A stretch of DNA of 64,000 nt from Rhodococcus ruber (GCF_027270735.1 NZ_JAPWIJ010000001.1:62001-126000), one strand, 5' to 3'; shown: positions 23,806 through 32,874, numbered from the stretch's first letter. Notes: generated by a model from the letters alone, not told the origin. Translations and numbers: made by a program.

Positions 23806-24009
23806 TCAGCCGCGGCCGGTCTCGCCCTGCAACTTGTCGATCATTTCCGACGCCTGAGCCTTGTTCAGATCGTCGGGAACTTCCTGCCCGGCCTCCTGAG
23901 CGAGGGTGCTCAAGTAGCTCTTCTGCGGCCCGGTCATCGGCTCGTCGCCGGTGACCCAGTCGTCGGGATCCTTCTCGGGGTTCTGGTTGACCTGCTCGTT
24001 TTCGCTCAT
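23806..24009 (-). CDS. DUF3072 domain protein
   Basis: The 67-residue protein contains DPDDWVTGDEPMTGPQKSYL and DDLNKAQASEMIDKLQ, which match the small DUF3072 family of actinobacteria. It is acidic and soluble, of unknown function. The DLNKAQASEMIDKL pattern resembles the short helical unit used in some DNA-associated proteins, but no role is established. It is a single gene followed by a strong inverted repeat. Confidence 0.8.
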   Translation of the reverse strand: MSENEQVNQNPEKDPDDWVTGDEPMTGPQKSYLSTLAQEAGQEVPDDLNKAQASEMIDKLQGETGRG

Positions 24010-24153
24010 ACGTTCGTAGATACGCCGAATCGACGGGTTCCAAACACGTTCCTGTTGCAGGAGGCACGTCCGTAGGTCGTGCGAATGACTTCATTGACAG
24101 TTCAATCATCACCCGGCAATGCTCCACGTCACACCCCCCTCGATTGGAACCTC

Positions 24154-24510
24154 ATGAAGACGAAAACCCTGCTGGTCAAGATCGGCATCTCCAGCGTCAT
24201 TGCGGCGGCAGCCGTGGTCGCCTCCCCTGCCGTCGCCTCTGCCGACCCGATCACCGATTTCCTGTGCGGAGCCGGCTCGGCCCAGTTCTGCGTCCTGCCT
24301 CCGCCGCCCGCCTTCGCACCCCCGCCTGCCCCGCAGGGCGCACCCGCGCCGCAGCAGCAGGGCGCGCCCGCCCCTGCGCCTCGGCCCAGCGGATTCCAGT
24401 ACAAGAACTGTGATGCCGCACGTGACGCCGGTGCCGCTCCCGTCTACCGCGACGAGTACGGCTACGGCCCCCACCTCGACCGCGACAACGACGGCATCGG
24501 CTGCGAGTAG
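24154..24510 (+). CDS. Secreted excalibur-domain protein
   Basis: The product is 118 residues with a signal peptide (LLVKIGISSVIAAAAVVASP, cleavage near ASA-DP), then a Pro/Ala/Gln-rich spacer. A C-terminal excalibur domain follows: YKNCDAARDAGAAPVYR, then HLDRDNDGIGCE. The D-x-D-x-D-G-x-x-C-E motif is the predicted calcium-binding part of excalibur domains in extracellular proteins. The ATG at 24154 is chosen because it starts the signal peptide directly. Confidence 0.85.
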   Translation: MKTKTLLVKIGISSVIAAAAVVASPAVASADPITDFLCGAGSAQFCVLPPPPAFAPPPAPQGAPAPQQQGAPAPAPRPSGFQYKNCDAARDAGAAPVYRDEYGYGPHLDRDNDGIGCE

Positions 24511-24517
24511 CGAATTC

Positions 24518-24561
24518 GCACTTGTGCGGGCAGATCATCATGAAATGCCTGCACAAGTGCG
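24518..24561 (+). terminator. Terminator-like hairpin after excalibur gene
   Basis: GCACTTGTGC plus GGCA pair with TGCC plus GCACAAGTGC with one unpaired base per arm, beginning about 8 bases after the stop codon. Confidence 0.6.
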
Positions 24562-24588
24562 ATCTCGACGGGCGGATACGCTCACTCG

Positions 24589-25512
24589 GTGAGACGACGC
24601 CAGCAACCTCCCCTGGCGAAGCGACACGGCCTGGACCCCGCGCGCATCCGAATGCCCGAGGACGGCACCTGGCGCACCGTCCGTGACTTCCTGACAGCGA
24701 CCGAGCTGCGTATTCCTCGACACCGGATCGACGCCATGTTCGACGCCGGCGAGATCGTCGACATGGGCGGTCCCATCTCCTCCGACGCGCCGTACGTGGC
24801 CGGCGAGGCAGTCTGGTTCCACCGCGACCTTCCGACGGAAACCGTTGTGCCGTTCGAGATCTCGATCGTGCACCGCGACGACGCGCTACTGGTGATCGAC
24901 AAGCCGCACTTTCTGCCGACCATCCCCCGCGGCGGACATATCCTGCAGACCGCGCTGGTCCGACTGCGTCTCGAACTCGATCTGCCGCAACTGGTGCCCG
25001 CTCACCGACTCGACCGCGTCACCGCGGGCCTGGTCCTCTTCGTCGTCGATCCGACACTCCGCGGCGCGTATCAGACGTTGTTCCAGGATCGAAAGGTTCA
25101 CAAGGAGTACGAGGCGATTGCTTCGTATGACCCCACGCTGACCCTGCCCACCGTCGTCCGCAGTCGAATCATTTCGGAGAGAGGACAATTCACGGCCCAC
25201 GAGGTGTCCGGAGAACCCAACGCGCACACCACCGTCGAACTCGTGGACCATCGGGCCGGACTCGGCCACTATCGACTGACACCGTTGACCGGCCGCACCC
25301 ATCAACTGCGACTGCACATGAATTCACTCGGTAAGCCGATCCTCGGTGACGACCTCTACCCGACGGCCACCAACCGGGCCGTCGACGATTTCACCGATCC
25401 ACTCCAATTACTCGCCAGTGCAATCGAATTCGTCGATCCTGTTTCCAAGTCTGTGCGCTGCTTCGAGACCGGATTGAGCCTGGAGCGTTGGGGGTCGACT
25501 GGGGGCCAGTGA
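24589..25512 (+). CDS. RluA-family RNA pseudouridine synthase
   Basis: The product is 307 residues from GTG. It has an N-terminal S4-like part (FLTATELRIPRHRIDAMF), the catalytic motif HRLDRVTAGLVLF with the active Asp near residue 143, VHKEYEAI, and GRTHQLRLHM near the C-terminus. These are all RluA-type signatures. The enzyme isomerises specific uridines in rRNA or tRNA; the target cannot be read from sequence. It is a single gene, convergent with the FNT-type channel gene. Confidence 0.88.
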   Translation: MRRRQQPPLAKRHGLDPARIRMPEDGTWRTVRDFLTATELRIPRHRIDAMFDAGEIVDMGGPISSDAPYVAGEAVWFHRDLPTETVVPFEISIVHRDDALLVIDKPHFLPTIPRGGHILQTALVRLRLELDLPQLVPAHRLDRVTAGLVLFVVDPTLRGAYQTLFQDRKVHKEYEAIASYDPTLTLPTVVRSRIISERGQFTAHEVSGEPNAHTTVELVDHRAGLGHYRLTPLTGRTHQLRLHMNSLGKPILGDDLYPTATNRAVDDFTDPLQLLASAIEFVDPVSKSVRCFETGLSLERWGSTGGQ

Positions 25513-25523
25513 GCCCCGTTGTG

Positions 25524-26336
25524 CTACTCAGGATTTCGGTCACGCGCGGACTCGACGAGTTCCTTCGTGCGCACCAGGCGGAGCGCGGTGACCAACACGA
25601 CGCCGCCGATGATGTTGAACAGCACCGTATATCCGAACCATTCGATCCAGGACACGTAGCTCACGTCCGCACCCGCGTGGATGGCCCCGAAGATCAGCAG
25701 GGAATCGAGAATCGAGTGGAACAACTGCAGCCCGGCCAGAAGGAACCCGGCCGCCATGGCGGCGATGATCCGTGCGACGTCAGATGTTGTTCCCTGCTGC
25801 ATGCGGGTCAGCAGCGTCATCGTGCTGCCACCGAGAACAGCCAGGCAGATCGACTGAAGATTCAGTGGCGCGTCGACGAAATGGTGCGCCGACTCGGACA
25901 ACACCTCCAGCCACTGCGGAAACGCGTGCGCGATCAACCACATCACGAACCAACCGCCCAGCAGATTGGCCAGTAGCGTCCCGACCCACAGCCTCACCAG
26001 CTGCAACGGTGTTCCGTTGCGGGCTACCACGGCTGCGATCGGCATCAGGAAGTCCTCGGTGAACAATTCACCATGTGCGAGATAGATAGCCACCAGGCCG
26101 ATTCCGAACGCCAGACCCGCCAGCAGGTGACTGTCGGTCTCGTCCAGCACCGCGAGATATGCCATCACACCCAGAGCAACTTCGAGACCACCGAAGAATC
26201 CGGTGATCAGCACCGTGCGCGCGGTGCGGTGCAATCGTTCGGCACCCTCCGACACGACAGCGTCGAAACTTTCCTCGAGTTCCTCTTCCAGAGGTCCCTC
26301 GTTGTCGCCGTCGTTGCGCCGCGCTTCTTCGCTCAT
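25524..26336 (-). CDS. Formate/nitrite transporter family membrane protein
   Basis: The product is 270 residues with an acidic N-terminal tail (EGPLEEELEESFDAVVSEGA), followed by six hydrophobic segments. Characteristic stretches are GGLEVALGVMAYLAVL, HGELFTEDFLMPIAA and NLLGGWFVMWLI. It is a FocA/NirC-type pentameric channel; substrate is unknown (formate, nitrite or other small anions). The frame extends upstream, but the ATG at 26336 gives the usual family N-terminus. Confidence 0.82.
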   Translation of the reverse strand: MSEEARRNDGDNEGPLEEELEESFDAVVSEGAERLHRTARTVLITGFFGGLEVALGVMAYLAVLDETDSHLLAGLAFGIGLVAIYLAHGELFTEDFLMPIAAVVARNGTPLQLVRLWVGTLLANLLGGWFVMWLIAHAFPQWLEVLSESAHHFVDAPLNLQSICLAVLGGSTMTLLTRMQQGTTSDVARIIAAMAAGFLLAGLQLFHSILDSLLIFGAIHAGADVSYVSWIEWFGYTVLFNIIGGVVLVTALRLVRTKELVESARDRNPE

Positions 26337-26400
26337 CTGCAGGTAGTACCCACAAAAGCGGTATCGATACCAGCCCGTCGGCAATCCTGTGTCGGACCTC

Positions 26401-26847
26401 TTACCGGCCCGACGAGTGCTTGTGGACGACCGGCGCTGACAAAGACCGCGTCTGCCAGATTTCTATCGAGTAGGACTCGACAGGTTCGTCGGCGTCCACA
26501 ACCAAGTCGTAGTTCGAGCTTCTTCCGGTGGCACTGACCCGAACCCGATGCAGCGCCGGCCCACGAGGAGTCAGGCCTTCGCGGCCTCCGGGTATCCAGT
26601 TCTTGAACTCCATACCAGCCGACAGTCGAATGCCGCCGGCCTTGGTTACGAGGTCGCCCTCGTCGACGTCTTCCCACGAGTGGAGATCCAGCTCAGGTTC
26701 ACCTTCGAGCATTCGTAGCTCGACGCTCACGAAGCCACCTGAAATTCCTGTGCTGATCAGCGCTCCTCCGTCACCGAAGTACACAAAGCCCGGGACACCC
26801 TCAGGAGGCCAGATCAAGTCCAGGGATACTTGCTGAGCCAATCGCAT
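26401..26847 (-). CDS. Hypothetical protein
   Basis: The product is 148 residues from the ATG at 26847. It appears all-beta, with WPPEGVPGFVYFGDGGALI, SVELRMLEGEPELDLHSWED and HRVRVSATGRSSNYDLVVD. It has no signal peptide or membrane segment. No family is recognised. It is probably a single gene ahead of the FNT-type gene on the same strand. Confidence 0.6.
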   Translation of the reverse strand: MRLAQQVSLDLIWPPEGVPGFVYFGDGGALISTGISGGFVSVELRMLEGEPELDLHSWEDVDEGDLVTKAGGIRLSAGMEFKNWIPGGREGLTPRGPALHRVRVSATGRSSNYDLVVDADEPVESYSIEIWQTRSLSAPVVHKHSSGR

Positions 26848-26981
26848 GTGGCCGTCCGAGACTCGAACTGTCTCACTATGTCTCACCGATCGATTGTCCC
26901 ATCATCGGCTACTCGCGAGGGTTGCGGCGCATCCCCGAGGAAAGCGACATGGATGCCACGCACCGACCAGGGCGAACGAAA

Positions 26982-27007
26982 CCGGCCCACCCTTGCGGGT
27001 GGGCCGG
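26982..27007 (-). terminator. Terminator of tRNA-Ser(TGA)
   Basis: CCGGCCCACCC and GGGTGGGCCGG form perfect 11-bp arms with a 4-base loop, 22 bases beyond the tRNA 3' end. Confidence 0.75.
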
Positions 27008-27028
27008 AGTTCGAGAACGAGCATGTGG

Positions 27029-27115
27029 CGGAAGCGGAGGGATTTGAACCCCCGGACGCTTTTACACGTCTCTCGCTTTCAAGGCGAGTGCATTGGGCCG
27101 CTCTGCCACGCTTCC
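27029..27115 (-). tRNA. tRNA-Ser(TGA)
   Basis: The 87-nt class II tRNA has acceptor GGAAGCG/CGCTTCC, anticodon loop CTTGAAA (TGA), a long variable arm and T loop TTCAAAT, with discriminator G. Confidence 0.95.
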
Positions 27116-27160
27116 GTGTGCGATCTTAAACGGCCGGGCAGCCCGAGACCCAATCGCCCC

Positions 27161-27673
27161 TCATCGACGCGGCGTCGAGCCGGATGCGTCCATCGCTGCG
27201 TCGACCTTCTCGAAGATGTCGCCCAACACTTCGAGTTCCTGCGGAGAAAGCAGATCGACAAGATGTCGGCGCACACTGCGCACATGTGTGGGTGCCGCCT
27301 CCGCCAATCGTCGACGGCCTTCCTCGGTGATCACCGCGAGCACACCTCTACCGTCGTCGACGCAGGTGCTGCGAGTGACCATGTCCTGAACTTCCATTCG
27401 CCTGATCTGATGCGTCAGGCGACTTCTCGAAGACAGAACGCCGTCGGCCAGCTCGCTCATCCGCACTGAGCCGTCGACAGATTCGGACAACATCACCAGG
27501 ATGCGGTATTCCGCCATCGACAGATCGTGGCCATCCTGCAGATCTTTGTTCAATACCCCCATCAATCGTTGCCCGCCGTCCATGTAGGCGCGCCATGCTT
27601 TCATTTCCGCAGTGTCGAGCCACTGCGGGTCCCCCCCGGAACCAATGGCTAGTTCGGCCGTCACCCGTGACAT
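27161..27673 (-). CDS. MarR-family transcriptional regulator
   Basis: The product is 170 residues with a winged-helix core: LSMAEYRILVMLSESVDGSV, RMSELADGVLSSRSRLTHQI, RRMEVQDMV and the wing DDGRGVLAVITEEGRRRL. These are standard MarR features. It is divergent from the aldo/keto reductase gene across about 78 bp and may regulate it in response to an aromatic or oxidative signal; the ligand is unknown. Confidence 0.85.
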   Translation of the reverse strand: MSRVTAELAIGSGGDPQWLDTAEMKAWRAYMDGGQRLMGVLNKDLQDGHDLSMAEYRILVMLSESVDGSVRMSELADGVLSSRSRLTHQIRRMEVQDMVTRSTCVDDGRGVLAVITEEGRRRLAEAAPTHVRSVRRHLVDLLSPQELEVLGDIFEKVDAAMDASGSTPRR

Positions 27674-27750
27674 CTTAGGCAGGAAATCTACCGACGAGTA
27701 GCTTGCACTGGTTGAATGTTCGATTCGAGTCCGAGACCTATGGTCGAGTT

Positions 27751-28785
27751 ATGACAGATCCCAACATCGAACCGCCGTACGTTGCCGCAGCCGACAGATA
27801 CGAGTCCATGCACTTCCGGCAAGTGGGATCACGCGGACCGAAGCTCCCGGCAATCTCGTTGGGACTGTGGCACAACTTCGGCGACGACATTCCACTGATG
27901 AACCAGCGTGCGATCCTGCGTCGCGCCTTCGATCTGGGGATCACGCACTTCGATCTGGCCAACAACTACGGTCCGCCCTACGGCAGTGCGGAGAAGAATT
28001 TCGGCCGCATCTTCTCGGAGGATTTCGCCGGCTATCGCGACGAGCTGATCATTTCGAGCAAAGCCGGCTGGGACATGTGGCCCGGCCCCTACGGATTCGG
28101 TGGTTCACGGAAATATTTGCTCTCTTCGCTGGACCAATCGTTGACGCGCATGCGCCTGGACCACGTCGACATCTTCTACAGCCACCGACCCGACCACGAC
28201 ACCCCGATCGAGGAAACCGCAGGCGCGCTGATCAGCGCGGTCCAGCAGGGCAAGGCCCTGTACGCGGGCATCAGCTCCTACAAGCCCGAGGGGACGCAGA
28301 AGATGGCGGACCTACTCGCCTACGCGGGTGTTCCCCTGCTGATTCACCAGCCCAGCTATTCGATGGTCAACCGCTGGATCGAGCCCGACCTGCTCGGCAC
28401 CCTCGACGCGATCGGCGCAGGCGTCATTGCGTTCTCCCCCTTGGCCCAGGGCATGCTCACCGACAGGTACCTCGACGGCATTCCTGCGGATTCGCGCGCA
28501 GCACAGGGCAAGTCGTTGAACCCGGATTGGCTCACCGACGACCACATCGGACACCTTCGGGCATTGAACGACATCGCCACCTCCCGCGGTCAATCCCTCG
28601 CCCAGCTCGCGCTGAGCTGGGCCCTGCGCGACCCGCGGGTGACGTCGGTCCTGATCGGCGCATCGAGCGTCGAACAGCTGGAGAACAACGTGGCTGCGCT
28701 GGACAACCTCGACTTCTCGGCCGACGAGCTGGCCCAGATCGACCAGCACGCCGAGGACTTCGGGATCAACCTCTGGGACCTGTAG
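27751..28785 (+). CDS. Aldo/keto reductase, YghZ type
   Basis: The product is 344 residues. Catalytic tetrad residues are visible: Asp and Tyr in THFDLANNYG, Lys in ISSKAGWDM, His in FYSHRPDHD. The motif GPPYGSAEKNFGRI and overall length match YghZ/Gpr-type reductases, which reduce methylglyoxal or L-glyceraldehyde 3-phosphate with NADPH. The ATG at 27751 is chosen over an upstream frame because it gives the family N-terminus. The divergent MarR gene suggests an inducible stress function. Confidence 0.85.
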   Translation: MTDPNIEPPYVAAADRYESMHFRQVGSRGPKLPAISLGLWHNFGDDIPLMNQRAILRRAFDLGITHFDLANNYGPPYGSAEKNFGRIFSEDFAGYRDELIISSKAGWDMWPGPYGFGGSRKYLLSSLDQSLTRMRLDHVDIFYSHRPDHDTPIEETAGALISAVQQGKALYAGISSYKPEGTQKMADLLAYAGVPLLIHQPSYSMVNRWIEPDLLGTLDAIGAGVIAFSPLAQGMLTDRYLDGIPADSRAAQGKSLNPDWLTDDHIGHLRALNDIATSRGQSLAQLALSWALRDPRVTSVLIGASSVEQLENNVAALDNLDFSADELAQIDQHAEDFGINLWDL

Positions 28786-28796
28786 GAGTGCCTGCG

Positions 28797-28844
28797 GCAG
28801 TGGTGCGGTTGAGTGCTCCAGAGGGCACTCAACCGCACCACTGC
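28797..28844 (+). terminator. Strong inverted repeat after the aldo/keto reductase gene
   Basis: The arm GCAGTGGTGCGGTTGAGTGC and its exact complement (20 bp) enclose 8 bases, starting 11 bases after the stop. It has no T-tract, as common in high-GC actinobacteria. Confidence 0.7.
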
Positions 28845-28866
28845 GCCGGAGGCGCACTATGGAGAC

Positions 28867-29856
28867 ATGCGTGCCATCACACTCAAAGAATTCGGCGACC
28901 CCGACGTCATGGAATGGACCGAGGTTCCCGACCCACGTCCGAGCCGCGGGCAGGTGATCGTCGACGTCTCGGCCACCGCCGTCAACCGTGCCGACCTGAT
29001 GCAGCGACAAGGCAACTATCCACCGCCCCCGGGTGCCAGCGACATTCTCGGCCTCGAATGCTCGGGAATCATCTCCGAACTCGGCGAAGGCGTCAGCGGT
29101 TGGAATGTGGGCGACAGAGTCTGCGCACTGTTGGCCGGCGGTGGCTATGCAGAGCAGGTCGCGGTGCCCGCAACTCAACTGTTTCCGATTCCGAAGGGCC
29201 TCGATCTGCATGTGGCGGCAGCACTTCCGGAAGTAGCCTCCACAGTGTGGTCCAACCTGGTGATGGACGCGCACATGCGTTCGGGGCAGGTACTGCTCAT
29301 CCACGGCGGCGGTAGCGGAATCGGTACGCACGCAATCCAAGTGGCCAAGCAGATGGGCGTCACCGTCGCGGTCACCGCCGGCTCGAAGTACAAGCTGGAC
29401 ATGTGTGCCGATCTCGGTGCAGACATCCTCATCGACTACAAGAACCAGGACTTCGTCGACGAGATTCGTTCACAGACAGAGGATCACGGAGCCGACCTGA
29501 TCCTGGACAACATGGGCGCGAAGTACCTCGATCGCAATCTCGATGCCCTGGCCATGGACGGCACCGTCGTCACCATCGGGATGCAGGGCGGTGTGAAGGG
29601 AGAGCTGAACTTCGGCAAACTCCTCGCCAAGCGCGGATCTGTTCACGCGGCCGGGCTGCGCGGGCGACCCGAGACGGGTCCGTCGAGCAAAGCGAACATC
29701 GTCGCAGACATGACCGAGCACCTGTGGCCGATGATCTCCGAGGGACGCGTCACCGCCGTCGTACACGCCGAGATCCCGATAACCGAAGCGGCGCAAGGAC
29801 ATCGAATGCTCGATGAGGCCGAGACAATCGGAAAGGTGATCCTGCGAGTCCAGTAG
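28867..29856 (+). CDS. NAD(P)H quinone oxidoreductase, PIG3-like
   Basis: The product is 329 residues of the medium-chain dehydrogenase/reductase fold. It has MRAITLKEFGDPDVMEW, RADLMQRQGNYPPPPGASD, cofactor loop HGGGSGIGTHAIQVAKQMG and DILIDYKNQDF. There is no zinc-binding cysteine set. The pattern fits PIG3/TP53I3-type NADPH:quinone oxidoreductases. It occupies the place of Rv3777 in M. tuberculosis. It is convergent with the aminotransferase-fold gene, with a hairpin between. Confidence 0.83.
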   Translation: MRAITLKEFGDPDVMEWTEVPDPRPSRGQVIVDVSATAVNRADLMQRQGNYPPPPGASDILGLECSGIISELGEGVSGWNVGDRVCALLAGGGYAEQVAVPATQLFPIPKGLDLHVAAALPEVASTVWSNLVMDAHMRSGQVLLIHGGGSGIGTHAIQVAKQMGVTVAVTAGSKYKLDMCADLGADILIDYKNQDFVDEIRSQTEDHGADLILDNMGAKYLDRNLDALAMDGTVVTIGMQGGVKGELNFGKLLAKRGSVHAAGLRGRPETGPSSKANIVADMTEHLWPMISEGRVTAVVHAEIPITEAAQGHRMLDEAETIGKVILRVQ

Positions 29857-29879
29857 ACCAGGTCAGCGGTCGTGAGCGG

Positions 29880-29917
29880 AACCTCGTAGTGGGCAACACG
29901 TAGTGGGCTACGAGGTT
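29880..29917. terminator. Hairpin between convergent genes
   Basis: AACCTCGTAG and CTACGAGGTT form perfect 10-bp arms around 18 bases in the 84-bp gap between two convergent genes. Confidence 0.6.
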
Positions 29918-29940
29918 TCGTGCACGTGCGGCGCAGCCGC

Positions 29941-31146
29941 TCAGAGCGCGAGCGAAGCGAGCGCTTTGACGAGCTGATCGATTTCGTAGCGGGTGGTGTA
30001 CGGGGCCAGACCGATGGAGACGGCACCACCCTCGTCGTTGACTCCGAGTGCGTCGAGCAGACGGCTGCCGCCGTGGACTCCGCTGACACTGCCGATTCCC
30101 GCCTGCGCGAGTTGCTCGGACACCTTCACCGCAGGCACACCCTCGACCGTGAAGCTCACGGTGGGGACACGCGTGGGTGCATTGCCCAGCACCATGACGT
30201 GATCCAGCGAATCGAGCGCCTTCATCAAGTAGTCGAAGAGCCCGTCGTGGTAGTACTGCAACGATCCGATCGAAAGCTCGAGACGCTCACGACGGGTTCC
30301 TGTTGCGGCGTCGTCGAGATTGGCCAGGTAGTCGATGGAGGCCACCACACCGGCCAACAACGCGTACTGGTGACTGCTGACCTCGAGCCGCGCGGGCCCC
30401 TTGGCCGACGGGTTGAGCGACATCGACGGAAGTTGCTCCAGCAGGGTCGGATCGCGGAAGATCAGCGCGCCGACGGACGGGCCACCCCACGCAGCAGCAT
30501 CGATCGCAACGACGTCGGCTCCGAGTTCCTTGATGTCGACGTGAGCGTACGGAGCAGCTCCGGCAGCGTCGACGACGATCAGTCCGCCCACCTCGTGCAC
30601 CAGATCTGCTGCAACCCTGACATCGGGTGCGCTGCCGACGATCGGCGACGCCGCAGTGACCGCGACGAGCCTGGTGGTGGAGGTGATGAGTTCGTCGAAC
30701 TGCCACGTGGGCAGCTCACAGGTGTCGATTTCGACTTCGGCCCATTTGACGTGCGCGCCGGTTCGGCTGGCCACCCGCAGCCACGGCGCAACATTCGCTT
30801 CCTCGTCCAAACGCGAGAGCACCAGCCCGGTTCCCAGACCGAGCCGTGAGCTCATGGACTCGGCGAGCCACGACAGCAGCGTCGCGCGGTCGGGTCCGAT
30901 GACGACCCCCGACGGATACGCACCCACCAGATCGGCAATCGCCATGCGCGCTGATTCGAGTAGAGCTGCACTCCGCTTGGCCGCGGTGTTACCGGCCGAG
31001 TGGTTGGACGCGCTGTGTCGAAACGCCGTGGACACCGCGGTCGACACCCGATCCGGTATCAACATCCCCAGCTGAGGGTCCAGATGAATCCACCCGTCGC
31101 CGAGGGAGGGAATGGACCCTCTTACCCGCGCGACGTCGTACCCCAT
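29941..31146 (-). CDS. Class V aminotransferase-fold protein lacking the PLP lysine
   Basis: The product is 401 residues, like cysteine desulfurases across its length: LDPQLGMLIPDRV, NTAAKRSAALLESARMAIA, GGLIVVDAAGAAPYAHVDI and PARLEVSSHQYALLAGVVAS. It corresponds in position to Rv3778c. The S-x-H-K-x-x-G-P motif that holds the PLP lysine reads DAAAWGGPSVGAL, so Ala stands near residue 219 where Lys is expected. It is probably not a normal PLP enzyme; it may be a binding or regulatory protein. Its divergent neighbour is bpa. Confidence 0.75.
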   Translation of the reverse strand: MGYDVARVRGSIPSLGDGWIHLDPQLGMLIPDRVSTAVSTAFRHSASNHSAGNTAAKRSAALLESARMAIADLVGAYPSGVVIGPDRATLLSWLAESMSSRLGLGTGLVLSRLDEEANVAPWLRVASRTGAHVKWAEVEIDTCELPTWQFDELITSTTRLVAVTAASPIVGSAPDVRVAADLVHEVGGLIVVDAAGAAPYAHVDIKELGADVVAIDAAAWGGPSVGALIFRDPTLLEQLPSMSLNPSAKGPARLEVSSHQYALLAGVVASIDYLANLDDAATGTRRERLELSIGSLQYYHDGLFDYLMKALDSLDHVMVLGNAPTRVPTVSFTVEGVPAVKVSEQLAQAGIGSVSGVHGGSRLLDALGVNDEGGAVSIGLAPYTTRYEIDQLVKALASLAL

Positions 31147-31362
31147 GCCGGACACTCTAAGCGCCGACCGGTGAAGCATGTGTTCCACGTCCCGTTTCGC
31201 CAGGGAACGGTTGCCCACTTCGCACGCTCGATCCCTCCCTGCTTCCACATTTTTTCCGACGAGCCCTGTTGTTTACTCGACGAACTACTGTCCCCGACGA
31301 CCGAACCAGGATAATCGCCCCGGACGATCGCGCAACGACGAGCGACGCGTAAAGATGGATAC

Positions 31363-31944
31363 ATGACCCAATCCGAGTCGAACAGTGCCCCCGATGACCA
31401 CGTCGTCGTGATCGGTCCCAATGGAGAACCGCTCGCCCTGAGCCGCGAGGAAGCTACGGCCGCAGCAGCCCGCGCCGCCGGATCCTCGGCGAACGAGGAT
31501 TCGGACGATGGGTCGGGCCTGTCGGAGATGGTCGAACAGCCCGCGAAGGTGATGCGCATCGGCACGATGATCAAGCAACTGCTCGAGGAAGTGCGCGCCG
31601 CCCCGCTCGACGACGCCAGCCGCACCCGCCTGAAGGAAATCCACAAATCGTCCATCCACGAGCTCGAACAGGGACTCGCGCCGGAACTGCGCGACGAGCT
31701 CGAGCGTCTGGTGTTGCCCTTCGGCGACGACGTCATCCCCACCGACGCAGAACTTCGGATCGCGCAGGCCCAACTCGTCGGCTGGCTCGAAGGACTGTTC
31801 CACGGCATCCAGACGGCACTGTTCGCGCAGCAGATGGCCGCTCGCGCGCAACTGGAACAGATGCGGCAGGGCGCGTTGCCTCCCGGTGTGATGCCCGCAC
31901 CGGGTGCCGGCCAGGGTGGCAGCGGTACCGGCCAGTACCTGTGA
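31363..31944 (+). CDS. bpa: Bacterial proteasome activator Bpa/PafE
   Basis: The product is 193 residues. It has a disordered N-terminus, a central four-helix region (EMVEQPAKVMRIGTMIKQLL, LEQGLAPELRDELERLV, DAELRIAQAQLVGWLEGLFH), and a C-terminus ending GSGTGQYL. The GQYL tail docks into the 20S proteasome ring and is the hallmark of this ATP-independent activator. It forms a dodecameric ring and promotes breakdown of unfolded proteins. Location next to wzm matches Rv3780 in M. tuberculosis. Confidence 0.95.
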   Translation: MTQSESNSAPDDHVVVIGPNGEPLALSREEATAAAARAAGSSANEDSDDGSGLSEMVEQPAKVMRIGTMIKQLLEEVRAAPLDDASRTRLKEIHKSSIHELEQGLAPELRDELERLVLPFGDDVIPTDAELRIAQAQLVGWLEGLFHGIQTALFAQQMAARAQLEQMRQGALPPGVMPAPGAGQGGSGTGQYL

Positions 31945-31980
31945 CAAGCGCGGAATGAGCCGAGTAGTCAGAAAGAGGTA

Positions 31981-32874
31981 GTGTCGACCGTCGTGTCGGC
32001 ACCAGCGAAGGATCCCGAGAGCGAGGCAGGAGAACAGATGCCTGCTCCGGTTTCGGACTCACAGACTTATCGGCGCGCGTTCCGTGATCTGCGAACCGGT
32101 TTCAATCAGCGTGAACTGTGGCTGCATCTCGGCTGGCAAGACATCAAGCAGCGCTATCGACGGTCGGTGATCGGTCCGTTCTGGATCACCATCGCCACCG
32201 GTGTGCAGGCCATCGCCATGGGTCTGTTGTATTCGGTGCTGCTCAACATCGATCTGCGGACCTTCCTGCCGCACGTGACCGTCGGTCTGATCGTCTGGGG
32301 ACTGATCAGCGCCGCGATTCTCGAAGGCGGTGACGTCTTCGTTGCCAACGAGGGTCTGATCAAACAGCTGCCCAGCGCGCTGAGCGTGCACGTCTATCGG
32401 TTGGTGTGGCGTCAACTGCTGCTGCTCGGCCACAACATGCTGATCTACGTGATCATCATCGTGATCTTCTGGCCGCCGGGCGGGCTGCACTGGACCGTGA
32501 TCTTCGCGATCCCGGCGCTGGTGCTGATTCTTCTCAACGCCGTCTGGGTGTCGATTCTGTTCGGCATCATCGCCACCCGCTACCGCGACATCGCTCCGAT
32601 CCTCGGCAGCTTCGTCACGCTGATGTTCTTCATGACGCCGATCGTGTGGACCACCTCGGGCCTGCAACAAATGGGCGGCGAGGCCGCCAATCGCGCCAAG
32701 CTCGTCGAGATCAATCCGCTGTTCCACTACCTTGACATCATCCGTGCCCCCTTGATCGGCGAGGATCAGCAGGCGTACCACTGGTACATCGTGCTCGGCT
32801 TCACCGTCGTCGGGTGGGCGCTGGCCATTCTCGCTCTCAAGAAGTACCGGGCCCGCGTGCCCTACTGGGTTTAG
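31981..32874 (+). CDS. wzm: Galactan ABC exporter permease Wzm
   Basis: The product is 297 residues from GTG (a second GTG lies four codons on). It is an ABC-2 type permease with FNQRELWLHLGWQDIKQRYR, RSVIGPFWITIATGVQAIAM and six hydrophobic segments. In mycobacteria Wzm-Wzt (Rv3783-Rv3781) exports the lipid-linked galactan made by GlfT1/GlfT2. It is followed after 10 bases by wzt; both probably share one transcript with glfT1. Gene order differs from M. tuberculosis, where glfT1 lies between the two. Confidence 0.9.
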   Translation: MSTVVSAPAKDPESEAGEQMPAPVSDSQTYRRAFRDLRTGFNQRELWLHLGWQDIKQRYRRSVIGPFWITIATGVQAIAMGLLYSVLLNIDLRTFLPHVTVGLIVWGLISAAILEGGDVFVANEGLIKQLPSALSVHVYRLVWRQLLLLGHNMLIYVIIIVIFWPPGGLHWTVIFAIPALVLILLNAVWVSILFGIIATRYRDIAPILGSFVTLMFFMTPIVWTTSGLQQMGGEAANRAKLVEINPLFHYLDIIRAPLIGEDQQAYHWYIVLGFTVVGWALAILALKKYRARVPYWV

